From Gnetum montanum (Eukaryota; Streptophyta; Gnetopsida; Gnetales; Gnetaceae), in NCBI GenBank assembly GCA_015680685.1, contig MNCI01023527.1, forward strand, positions 193,863 through 257,862: 64,000 bases of DNA. The letters are read 5' to 3'. Positions 34,305-44,603 of this stretch are shown piece by piece. The notes under the pieces were generated by a model. That model saw only the letters and a program-made list of their open reading frames with translations. It searched no databases and had not been told where the DNA came from. The first letter of the stretch is position 1. Every line of letters starts with the position of its first letter. The translations under genes and the position numbers were made by a program.

Positions 34305-35072
34305 TGGAGATGCTTGATTCTCCCCCTCGATTCAATTCGTGATCACATTGATTTGAAGGGATTTGTTTGGTATGAGGATTGTCCGGTTTGGTTGGAGGTG
34401 GAGATTCGAATGAAGAATGAGACTTAAATGGAATATATATAGGAAGTGAGATAGAGGGATCCCAATGGTCATCTTCACTCATCATCTCCCCCTGAAGAGA
34501 ACTATTGGGATCAAACATTTGATCTTCCAAAAAAGGTACATCATAAGAGACAGAATTTTATGGAGATGCTTGATTCTCCCCCTCGATTCAATTCGTGATC
34601 ACATTGATTTGAAGGGATTTGTTTGGTATGAGGATTGTCCGGTTTGGTTGGAGGTGGAGATTCGAATGAAGAATGAGACTTAAATGGAATATATATAGGA
34701 AGTGAGATAGAGGGATCCCAATGGTCATCTTCACTCATCATCTCCCCCTGAAGAGAACTATTGGGATAAAACATTTGATCTTCCAAAAAAGGTACATCAT
34801 AAGAGACAAAATTTTATGGAGATGCTTGATTCTCCCCCTTGATTCAATTCGTGATCACATTGATTTGAAGGGATTTGTTTGGTATGAGGATTGTCCGGTT
34901 TGGTTGGAGGGGGAGATTCGAATGAAGAATGAGACTTAAATGGAATATATATAGGAAGTGAGATAGAGGGATCCCAATGGTCATCTTCACTCATCATCTC
35001 CCCCTGAAGAGAACTATTGGGATAAAACATTTGATCTTCCAAAAAAGGTACATCATAAGAGACAGAATTTTA
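34305..35072 (-). repeat. 256-bp tandem triplication in the copia integrase-RT linker
   Basis: Three almost identical 256-bp units start at 34305, 34561 and 34817, each with TGGAGATGCTTGATTCTCC. Because 256 is not a multiple of three, each added unit shifts the frame, giving three overlapping copies of the same peptide (MEDQMF... with FKSHSSFESPPPTKPDNPH). Near identity implies recent expansion after the element was already present. Confidence 0.95.
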
Positions 35073-35089
35073 TGGAAGGAGGGTGAAAG

Positions 35090-36056
35090 CATGTGTATCC
35101 CTTTTGAGATGGAGTAGTCAGTAAAGACACACTTAAAGGATTTGGGATCAAGTTTACTCTTTTGTGGGTGATGATTATAGACATATGCAATGCAGCCAAA
35201 CACTCTAGGAGAAAGAGAGTTAAAAATACAGACATGAGGATAGGTATCAAATAGACAATTGAGAGGAGTTCAAAGATTTAGAGTTTTGGATGACATTCTA
35301 TTTATAAGATAAGTTGCAGTTAACACTGCTTCTCCCCAACAAGAGTTTGGAACATGACTAGTGAACATAAGAGCTTGGACTACCTCTAGTAAATGTCTAT
35401 TTTTCCTCTCTGCCACTCCATTCTATTGAGGGGTGTATGTACAAGAACTTTGATGAAACACTCCATTATCATTTAGGTATTGTGTCAGGTCAATTGTGAA
35501 ATACTCTTTACCATTGTCAGTTCTCAGAATTTGGATATTGGTTTAGAAGACATTTGAGATATGTTTGTGAAATTGTTTAACAATGAATTCAGTTTCTGAT
35601 TTTTCTCTCATGAGATAAACCCAACACACCCTTGTATGATCATCAATAAACATGATAAACCACTTGTATGATCATCAATAAACATGATAAACCACTTAGA
35701 GCCGTGAGAGTGGATTGATGAGTGGGACCCCATATGTCGTTGTGTATAAGTTGAAATGGCTTTGACAATTGATATGTATGAGAAGGACAATTTTTTCTAG
35801 TTTGTTTTGCGCCAATACAATGTTCACACTGGAGATCTAAAGGATTTTTATTGATAAACAAAGTTGGATACAAAGATTTGAGATAAACAAAACTATGGTG
35901 ACCAAGGTGTCTATGCCAAAGTATCATTTCTAAACTAGACGAGGTTGAAAGGGAGACGTTTTCACGAGATTGAATTTTTGAAGAAGAACCAGAACCATTG
36001 AGAATGTAGAGACCATACTTCTCCTTAGCACTAGCAATCATCTTCCCTGAAGACAA
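35090..36056 (-). pseudogene. Integrase of the copia element
   Basis: The GAG-pre-integrase domain (about 35950-35800) has LWHRHLGHHSFVYLKSL with an HX3H-type pair, followed by CEHCIGAKQTR for zinc binding and PFQLIHNDIWGP with the first catalytic Asp. The core then runs left through stops, with a 32-bp tandem duplication at 35631-35694, to the FGCIAYVYNH motif at about 35203. The integrase is split over at least three frames. Confidence 0.88.
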
Positions 36057-36059
36057 GTC

Positions 36060-37459
36060 CTAGAACACATAGAGAGGAAGGTAGATCCTCTCCTTAGCAC
36101 AATTTTGATCTTTTGACAATTTGCTGATAGAGAGGAGGTTATACATTAACTTTGGAACATAGTAAACAGATCTTAAATGCATCCTAGAAATATCAATTGA
36201 CCCACAACCTACTACTCTTAACATAGTACCATCAGTTACAATGATCTTAATGTCATCATGACACTCCTTTAATTCCGAGAATAAACTATTGTGTCTAGAC
36301 ATGTGATTCGAAGCACCCGTGTCAACAATCGACTTATCAGTTACATGGCAATGTGTAAAACATGAACTACTTAGATTACCTCTATGCAACTGAGGCTATT
36401 GGAGTCTTTGATGATGTGTTGGCCTCCTTGAGCAGGTTGGGATGGCTCAATATTGATTGTAACACTTTAATTTGTTCAATAGTAAGATTGAGATTACTAG
36501 ACTAATCATTCTTTGTTTTTGTCTCAACAGCAAGGGCTTTGTTTGGCTCTTGGTGGTTCTATGGCTTGTAGTTTGGTGGGTATTCGTGGATTTTGAAGTA
36601 GGTATCCTGTGTATGATTCTTCTTGTGGCAGTGATCACACCATAGCTTCTCCTTCTTGGACCTTTGACTCCTTTGATGTTGCTTGCTTTGGTGTGTGATG
36701 AGGGCTGATCCTATTGAAGGAGCATTTGTTCCAGTGGGAAGCATAACCTTCTTCTTGCTTTCCTCTCTTCTTACTTTGGCAAAAGCCTCATGGATGGTGG
36801 CAAAAGGTTTTGTGCTCAACACTCTGCCCTGTACCTCATCCAACTCTTTATTCAGCCCTTGTAAAAAAATCAAAGATATGCTCCTTTTCAATCATTCGAG
36901 CAAACTTGACTCCATCTTTAGGACTCTCCCACTGCATTTCATAAAATAAATCCATCTCCTATGATAATTTAGTTAAAGAATTAAAATAATCAGTGATTGA
37001 TTTGTCTCCTTGTTGCATCTCATGAAGCTTCGAGCATATCTCAAAACACTGTGACTTGTTTTCCAGATCCGAGTAGATTTCTTGAACTACTGTCCATATA
37101 TCTCTGGCAGTTTTGTAGAACAGATATGTCCTTCCAATTTGCGGCTCCATCGAATTCATTAACCAAGCCAGCACTATGGAATTTTCGGCATCCCAAGTAT
37201 GATAGGTAGGGTTGGTAGATTCAGGAGGCAAAATTGTACTGGTCACATATCCGGACTTTCCTTTGCCTTTGAGGACAAGAAAAATAGACTGAAACCATTC
37301 TTGGAAGTTGGCTCCATTGAGTTTGTGCTGGGTTATTTGAAGAGAATGATTTTCAAAGGGTCGAGAAGAAGAAGATATAGGATTTTGGATAGTTGTTGCC
37401 AATGTGCTTTCAAGTGTGCTAGGCGAAGAGGATTTGGAAAAAGAATTTTTTTCGGCCAT
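36060..37459 (-). pseudogene. gag and protease of the copia element
   Basis: The gag start is MAEKNSFSKSS at 37459, with LNGANFQEWFQSIFLVLKGK and a DIWTVVQEIYSDLENKSQ helix of the copia gag family. The zinc knuckle at about 36640-36590 is CDHCHKKNHTQDTYF, in which the last Cys is Tyr. The protease active site SIVDTGASNHMS lies at about 36320-36285 and looks intact. A stop at 36959 and frame changes near 36560 and 36450 break the polyprotein. Confidence 0.9.
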
Positions 37460-37461
37460 TT

Positions 37462-37480
37462 AACCTGGCTCTGATACCAT
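37462..37480 (-). other. Primer-binding site of the copia element (initiator tRNA-Met)
   Basis: The complement reads TGGTATCAGAGCCAGGTTA, the common plant site for initiator tRNA-Met, next to the 5' LTR. Confidence 0.95.
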
Positions 37481-37700
37481 GAACAAAGAGATGAAATGAA
37501 ATAGTTCTCTTTATTGAAGTTTAGGAAAAGATTGCATACAAGGATTTATAGACCAGCCTTATTCCGTATTTCAGGAAACAAACTAAAAAAAGAAAACTAA
37601 TCTCCTAGAAATCAGAAACAATAAAAATGGAAGCTACAAATCAAGGAAAAACAAACTCCATAAAAACACACAATTGGGAATTTATTCGGTCTTTCCAACA
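37481..37700 (-). repeat. 5' LTR of the copia element
   Basis: TGAACAAAGAG...CTTTCCAACA, 220 bp. It lacks a stretch of about 11 bp present in the other LTR near 32490-32500. ATTTG follows at 37701. Confidence 0.94.
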
Positions 37701-37705
37701 ATTTG

Positions 37706-40622
37706 TTGTGTCTTTGTATAGGAACTGAGATTAATGAAGACTGATGCAATTATTTATTTTTGTTGAGTTTGTTCCCAACTGTTTTCTAGTTAAACTAATT
37801 TATATTGCATGCAAAGATTCTTTTATTTGAATTGGCTAGAGCCAATAAAAGATTTGAACTTGCATGATTTTGAGGAAATATGGTGTCTGAGATGAAATGC
37901 AACAAGACTAGTAAATACTGGCATCTTTTGATTTCACCTGTTACATCAATGAATATAGAGAGAAGGGCAACATATATGGTTTACCTTGAGTGATTATGAA
38001 AAGATCATGGTTGACTAGTCCTATGTTGAACATTAAAATGCAGAGCAGTGAAGTATTTTGCAAACTAAAAAATTAAAATATCAACTAGAAGTTATAACCA
38101 AGTCACACAATTGAAAATTTCTTACAATGCTTACATGTGTCCATACATATGATGCCAGTGTTATCATATTTTAGGTGATGTTTTGAGGAAACTATTCTTG
38201 GCAAAAGTTATTTCATCCTCAATTCAGAACAAAGCATGGATGTTCTTATATTCTGCGAGTGTTCCTCAAATTGTTAGCATCAATATTCAGTCTTTTAATT
38301 CCCCCAAGTTAATGGGATAATCATTTAATTTAGGGAAAAACATTTGAATACCAAATATTCAAATGTTTCATCAGATGATAAAAATTCATATAAATTAAAG
38401 TTGAATTGCAAACCAATGGGAATATTATGATAACTAATGCGCCTGTATAGTTGTTGGATATGTTTTAGATGTGCTACACACTGAGGATTTTCTCATTTGG
38501 CAGAGGCATGTGAATTGTTGACTTAGAACAAAAGAGCTAGATGATCAATAATGAATTTATAGGATTTTAATTATATGTATTTTTAATTACTGTTTGATTC
38601 CTGTACACTATAGAAATGGTCATATGCATTTACGCCTGAATTGTATGTGCATTTTAATGTCTTATCAGAAATCTGTAATAAAAGATATGACTAATGTTAG
38701 GAACTCAAAAATCTGAAAATGCAAGAATTCTTTGGGTCTTGTTAACATGGCTAAAATATTTAATTGGTGTTTTGACCTAGTACCACGACAAATTTTTAAT
38801 CACCAAATGTGTTGCATGTGGAGCTTGGCCCCAAGACCTATAGAATATCAACTAAAAGCTATCCTTTGCAATATTGAACAAATCCCAGAGATATTGGGCT
38901 GGCCAAAATCTATGGACAAAATACAATAGGTCAACTAGAGTCATTGTGTAATAGCCTTTTTGCAAGGCAGAAAACCTTACCAGTTGTAAACTTACTGACA
39001 GTTAATGCTCATGCAAATTATGTTTAGAAAGATTGTGTCAAACAGTAAGACTTTTCAGGTCATCTCTATTACTATTATTTCTTGGAGAACATGATATATA
39101 AAATAGGACTTGAGGGCAGCCTAACACAATGATAAAGTAGGATTAGATTGGCACCTTGGTATGCTTATTATTATATGATTGTTGAGATCGCAAGAACAAT
39201 TTTACTGTATTTTAACTCTTGTTAATTTAATTCTTTTTTTACTTGTTAAAAATATTATTCTACTATTATTATTTCACTATTATTATTACATCTTATAATA
39301 TAAAAATGCCTTTTAGTCTTTGAGTATGTGGCTGATTATTAGATTCCCTTGGACTAATTGAGTATTGATATTTACAAACATATGGTAACTTGTTTGTCTG
39401 ATGTTTGTGAATACAATGTTTATTCATTGCTGATATAACTTTGCATGATGTATTAAACCAGTAGCTGAAATGCGATGTACTCTAAATTGATACTTCTGAA
39501 ACTGAACTGTTTATTACATCTATGTGGAGATCAAAAGTATTATTGTATAGGAGCCATTATCTTTTGCAAAATACCTGTATATCTCACTCTAATCCATTGG
39601 GATTTAACCTGACGTGTAGAATGCAAGTAAAAAGCCTTACCAACCAGATACACCCATCTGATGCTATATGGAAGTGAGATTATATCGTTTATTTGTATTT
39701 AGTTCACTTGTGAGAAGTTTCAGAATTCCTTCTTTGGAACATTTTTTAATCTGATTACTCAGTACTGCCTACTGGAATTAAATGTATGACCTGGGGTTTT
39801 TATGCCAAGGCTCTACCATTAAGCTAATACTTCATTGTTTTATGGTTATGAGATTTTTCTCATCAATTAGCTATAGCTATTTTGTTGTAATATGCTTTAT
39901 TTTTAAGTATTTTCCATGTGCCCAACTCCAAAACGTTGCTCCAACTTTCATCAAATGGGAAGTCACAATGCTTCATCTCTCAAATGGGGAATTATAATTT
40001 AGTTATCTGGATAAGGATAGGCAGTTAGAGAGTGGTTAGCTGGTAGCATGTTCTGTTTTTAGAAAATGCCAAAATGTAATGATTTTTTGTTTTTCACGAT
40101 ATTCTGAATGGATCATTATGATGCATTTATTTTTTAATTTTCAAATATTTGAAATAGAACTGCTGTAAATAATAGATTTTGGGAGCTTTTCAGTATCTCA
40201 TTTTTAATTTGTTAAAGGATTGAAGGGTGATTTGACTATAATGTCCACATGGCCTTTTATCAAAATCCTTTAAGATTTAGTCAAAGGTTTATCCACAATG
40301 TGTGACTTGCTAATTACATATAACATTTTCTTTGTTTTGTTTTAGCTACCCTTTAATTTAGATGTTGTTATCTGAATTTATAATTTGCTTTTATTAATAT
40401 TGATATGAAACTTAGCTGAAATTTTTTACTTACATCCACTGAGACCTCTTGGATCTATCAGACTAGTTTCAGAATTCCTTTTATAGATTTTTTAAAAAAG
40501 AATTTATAACTCAGTGCTTTTTCATGTTTAGAATTAAAGTAAATTATTAGCTATGGTACCTGTTTGTTAATCAGGATGAATGTTAACCATAGAGTAACAC
40601 TTGTAATGCTTTTTATGTTCAG
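37706..40622. other. Long AT-rich non-coding stretch
   Basis: No coding sequence or complete element was recognised in almost 3 kb. A tRNA-like SINE fragment lies at 39777-39838. The stretch ends at a good splice acceptor (TTTTATGTTCAG) at 40622, so it may be intronic. Confidence 0.5.
39777..39838 (-). repeat. tRNA-derived SINE-like fragment
   Basis: On the minus strand, GTATTAGCTTAATGGTAGAG is a good A-box region and CAGGTCATACATTTAATTCC is a decayed B-box region (compare GGTTCGAATCC). No poly(A) tail or target duplication was found. Confidence 0.5.
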
Positions 40623-41200
40623 GCAACATCTGCAGTGTTTTTTGGAGATGTTCACAGCTCATGAGGCAGCCTTTGACTTGGGATTGGCTAATGCAAATGC
40701 GGATGTTTAATTTCTGTCATCCTGAAAAGTAATATAGAAGTTTATGGTTGCAACTGGACAAGCAGTTGTGTACAGAAGCTTTTTAGTGTAGAGTGAAGTG
40801 ACGGCATCGTTGTGTATATCAACCATTCATGTCTGTTTTTGCTTCCCTTTTATAATTACTCAGGAAGCAGTGATTGGCAGCAGACTAGTTCTATGGTGAC
40901 ATTACTCTCTTCATACGTTTACATGGATTTCTGTCTTAGCAGTATAGCCAATGTGAAACGTGCAAAGATGTGTGTGAGATCATGAACTTTTTCCAAGGAG
41001 GGGAATAATAAGACGCCTGAGCTTGGTGCAGAGAGGAGAATTTAATTGCTTCATTTTTTTTAATTTGATAAACGCAATTATCATCTCTCTTTTCACGTTT
41101 CAAGAGAATGGGATTGTGGAACCGTGTTTCTTATAATATATCCAATTAAAGTATTTGTTTCTGTAAATGACATGAGTAGGCTTCTGCGTATTTGATATCG
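40623..41200 (+). other. Candidate terminal exon with 3' UTR-like sequence
   Basis: The exon follows TTATGTTCAG. One base in, an open frame of 28 codons runs to TAA at 40708-40710, ending LANANADV. The sequence after it resembles a 3' UTR, with AATAATAAG near 41006 and AATTAAAG near 41144. The phase (one base before the first full codon) fits both the 30539 donor of the gar2-like gene and a GTATTT word inside its last exon at 30684. It could be an alternative end of that gene, a 3' UTR exon, the last exon of another gene, or chance. Confidence 0.3.
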
Positions 41201-41989
41201 GTATCTAGTATTATGAAACTTGCCGAGTCTCCGTCTGAAGATCAAAGCTTTATAAATGATACTTGTAGGAAGCCTGTTATTTTGTCTCGAGCTATCATTG
41301 ATGTCCGGGCGAAATTATTAAAACGTACACGTCTCGCGAATGGGACCTAGTGGTTTCTTTTTTGTGAGGTTTTAATGCATTCGCCGAACATGGGTACAGA
41401 AACATACATTTTATTTTAATTTGTGAAGGGGAGAGAAATCCATTTGCTTCGCATAGTCATCGCAAAAATATGTTTGGGTTCACGTGAGAATGCCTTGCAT
41501 TTTGATTTTGTTACAAGAATTCCAGAAAATAAAACAGTTTTTATATCATCGGCATGATAAACAAATAGAGATTTTCGAAATATCCTATGGTATTAACCAT
41601 GCGTCGTATAAATTGCAGATGAGATAAAATCACCTGTCGAGCATCTTGAGGTTGTAAAACATCATTCTCCATCGAAGTTTGGGAGGTAGGGGAAGAAGGG
41701 GTGCCTTTTCCATAGAAATCATGGAGTGTAGGAGAGCATCCCTTCTCGGGAAGTTACGGGGTCATACCCACATTAGTGTGGGGTGAATAATAACATATGG
41801 TATTTAAACATAACATAATGAGAATCAACACAAAGATAAGAGCATGTAACAACTATGTTGCTTATTTTAAGCAAATAACTTGCCTTGGTGCATGTAATGG
41901 TTGTGACTTGCTAAACTAGTAAAAAATAACAATGTTGAAATCGGAAATAATTTTAATAGGTACATCCTAAGATTTAGAGAAGTTTATAA
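41201..41989. other. Non-coding stretch, nothing recognised
   Basis: No ORF of note, repeat pair or element boundary was found here. Confidence 0.5.
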
Positions 41990-42190
41990 CTTGGTGCTAC
42001 TTAGTAGAATATGACTTGTGACTTGGGGTTACTAGGCTATGACTTGTACCATTAGGCCAACACCTCATTATTAAACTTGCCAAAAATGATTCTTCTACCA
42101 TTGTGGGGTTAACAAGTCAAGACTTGTATTGCTAGGGGAACAATGCATTATTAAACTTGCGAAAAAATGATTCTCCTAATGTTGTGGTAT
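41990..42190 (-). repeat. SINE-like fragment with an 80-bp tandem duplication
   Basis: On the minus strand, GTGTTGGCCTAATGGTACAAG (about 42062-42042) resembles an A box, and AAGTCACAAGTCATATTCT resembles a decayed B box. A unit of 80 bp starting GACTTGTA occurs at 42041-42120 and again at 42121-42190, about 75 percent alike by eye, with ATTATTAAACTTGC in both. Confidence 0.6.
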
Positions 42191-42789
42191 AAATAGTATG
42201 TTTTTTCTTGTTCTTTTTTTTTTGGCCACCATGTTTATTTAGCTTGGAAAATAATTATATAAGTGAGAGAGGTAGCAAGTCTTCCATTTTTCAAGGCCTT
42301 TTGCCTTTGAATATGTTCTCTCTTCTCTTGTAATGCTTGGTCGGAATTAAGGCTTGCTAGGAGCTAGAGCCATTGTTGGGGTTCTTGTATGCTTTCCCTA
42401 GGATAATTCTTTTGTTATTGGTGCATTTCTTCCAATTTCATGATCAAATTTTTACTTTTGTTACTTGCTGCTCTATTAATTTTCTTAATTAAGGTGTAAA
42501 TTAACAGAGCATGCTCAAAAGATGAAAGTTGAGTGAAGTTTAACTCCATCTTTAGCATTCAAAAGGAGAGTTAGAAGTATCTCCAATTTTGGATTTGATT
42601 TAGAACTTGTCTACATAACAATGATTTAATTATCAGTAGCAAATGATTTTGGTTCTTTATGGTTGGTTTTGTATTAAGGATGAGTATTAGAACCCAATGA
42701 AACATCATATGCCCTATGTTAAAAAGCTTAAAGTCGATATACCTCTTGTCTTAAGATTGATGAAAATTACATAAGTTGATTGGTATCTT

Positions 42790-43480
42790 GCATCTACGAT
42801 ATCTCATTTGCTATATTGTAGGTTGGGATACTATATCATGAATGTGATGTTGCAATTGCAATAAATGCCTATAAATACCAATTACATTCTATACCAACAC
42901 AATTTTTTCATTCACACCTTAGTTGGTTTTTTGTAATTTATTTTTTTTGAGGTTGGAGTTAGTTGTGAGTATCCTTAGTGTAGTTGTACCTAGACTTGCT
43001 TCATGATCAATAATAAAGATCGAGATTATTCATGACAATTGCAACCTTTTACAAAGTAAATTTACTTTTCATCTTAATTTTACATTTTCAATATCATTTG
43101 TGTTTCTAATGTTTGTTAGTTATTTGGTAGAATAAGTATAAATGATTTCTAACATAAAAGTATAATCATTTGGTAACCCAATAGTGACTTTGCTTGATAT
43201 GCTTAGTAGCAAGTTGCTTGGTAGTCCTAATGGTGATAATACTAACTCAAGGTGTGTATGATAGTTCAAGACCAAATACTTATCACCATTAGGCTAGTTT
43301 AGTATTTCATTTCCATTATTCTTTAGTTAATAGAATTTATATTCATTTTACTATATTTTACTTTAGTCATACCTTAGCAAGTCAACATCAACATATCATG
43401 TACCTTATTGTGAGTTAAACCATATGATTTGACCCTCACTAACTCCAATAAGAAGACATGCAATATTTTCCTATGTATGA
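42790..43480 (+). repeat. Diverged LTR related to the gypsy family (partial)
   Basis: The layout matches the plus-strand LTRs: a GATATC-containing U3 part near 42798-42845, CCTATAAATACC TATA box near 42868, AATAAAGATCGAG near 43010, and a U5 part with TTTGGTAACCCAATAG near 43170 and GGTGTGTATGA near 43250. Ends are not clean and no internal region follows. It is either an old relative or a sister family. Confidence 0.5.
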
Positions 43481-43516
43481 ATTATGATCTGGCTGCGTGT
43501 GTATGCTTGTGATTTG

Positions 43517-44589
43517 TGATGAGCTGCGAGGTACCCCTACGCTCAACCATACGAATATGAGCGTTTCACGCACGATTCGGTCGAATTCCAAGGACTAAGT
43601 GCTTATGCGCCCTTATGGAACAAGGACGAGTTGGTTGATCGTTGTCTTCCCAAGCTTACGTGTATGTCACGATTGTATGGTTAAGTAAGCTTGAGGCATA
43701 TGATTTTTATAGCTTTTATGTTTTTATGTCCTATGCTAGTAGGGAAGGAGAGAGGTAACTAAGTGACTAATTTAACCTACCTACTCATTAACTAAGTTCT
43801 AACTAATCCTAACACCAGCATCCGTTTGCACTTGCCGTACACATCTTGAACCAATGCAACACTACTGGGATTACCAAATGCTAATCGTTACTGGGTTACC
43901 AAGCATTACACGCATGCTCAAAGTGGTCATGCTTGTGTAATTTAACAATTTGCTTATTTGATCAAAATGAATTGCTGTGCTAATAACAGAAATGTAAAGT
44001 GCATAAAATAAAATAAAATAAAATAAATGCATAAGAAAATAAAATAAAAGAAATGCATAAGAAAAAAATCTCAAGTGCTACAAGGATGAATCAAAGAGCT
44101 CATCTTTATTGCCGTACACAAGGTGTGCTCACGTACATAATGCTCGAATAAAGATCCATCCACACTTAGAATTCCTGCTGCGGGCACTTGGAAAATACTC
44201 TAACTTTCAAATAAACTACAAGAGTTTCGCTACTTGACTGCTAAAAGACTTTTTCCCAATTGTGCGCTTGGGCACTGTATTTATAAGCTTGGGAGCAACT
44301 ACTCTAATAATTAGAGTAACCGCTCTAATAATTAGAATAATTGCTAAAGTAATCGCTAGAGTAACCACTCGAATAATTAGAATAACTACTAGAGTAATCG
44401 GTAGAGTAACCACTCTGATAATTAGGATAACTGCTAAAGTAACCGCTAGAGTAACCATTCTAATAATTAGAATAACTACTAGAGTAACCGCTAGAGTAAC
44501 CACTCTAATAATTAGAGTAATTGCTAGAGTAACCACTCTAATAATTAGAGCAACTGCTAGAGTAAATGCTAGAGTAATCGCTCTCATCA
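43517..44589 (-). repeat. 3' LTR of gypsy element 3 (ACTCTAAT-type U3, expanded)
   Basis: TGATGAGCTGCGAGG...CTCTCATCA, 1073 bp. U3 (about 44300-44589) is an array of AT-rich palindromes with AGTAACC(A/G)CT spacers, larger than in element 5. Long ORFs on both strands over the array come from repeat periodicity. Confidence 0.93.
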
Positions 44590-44603
44590 TACCCCCACAA
44601 TTG
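44590..44603 (-). other. Polypurine tract of element 3
   Basis: TACCCCCACAATTG on the plus strand is the complement of the tract seen before the 3' LTR of element 5. Confidence 0.8.

Larger units (their letters stand above)
32288..37700 (-). mobile_element. Ty1/copia element, complete structure, inactivated
   Basis: This 5.41-kb element has a 3' LTR at 32288-32521, polypurine tract next to it, RNase H, RT, integrase, protease, gag, PBS at 37462-37480 and 5' LTR at 37481-37700. The order gag-protease-integrase-RT-RNase H is the copia order. Five-base duplications ATTTG flank it (32283-32287 and 37701-37705). The LTRs differ at roughly 15-20 positions plus a short indel, so it is not young. 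The coding region has frameshifts, stops, a 256-bp triplication and a 32-bp duplication. Confidence 0.95.
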
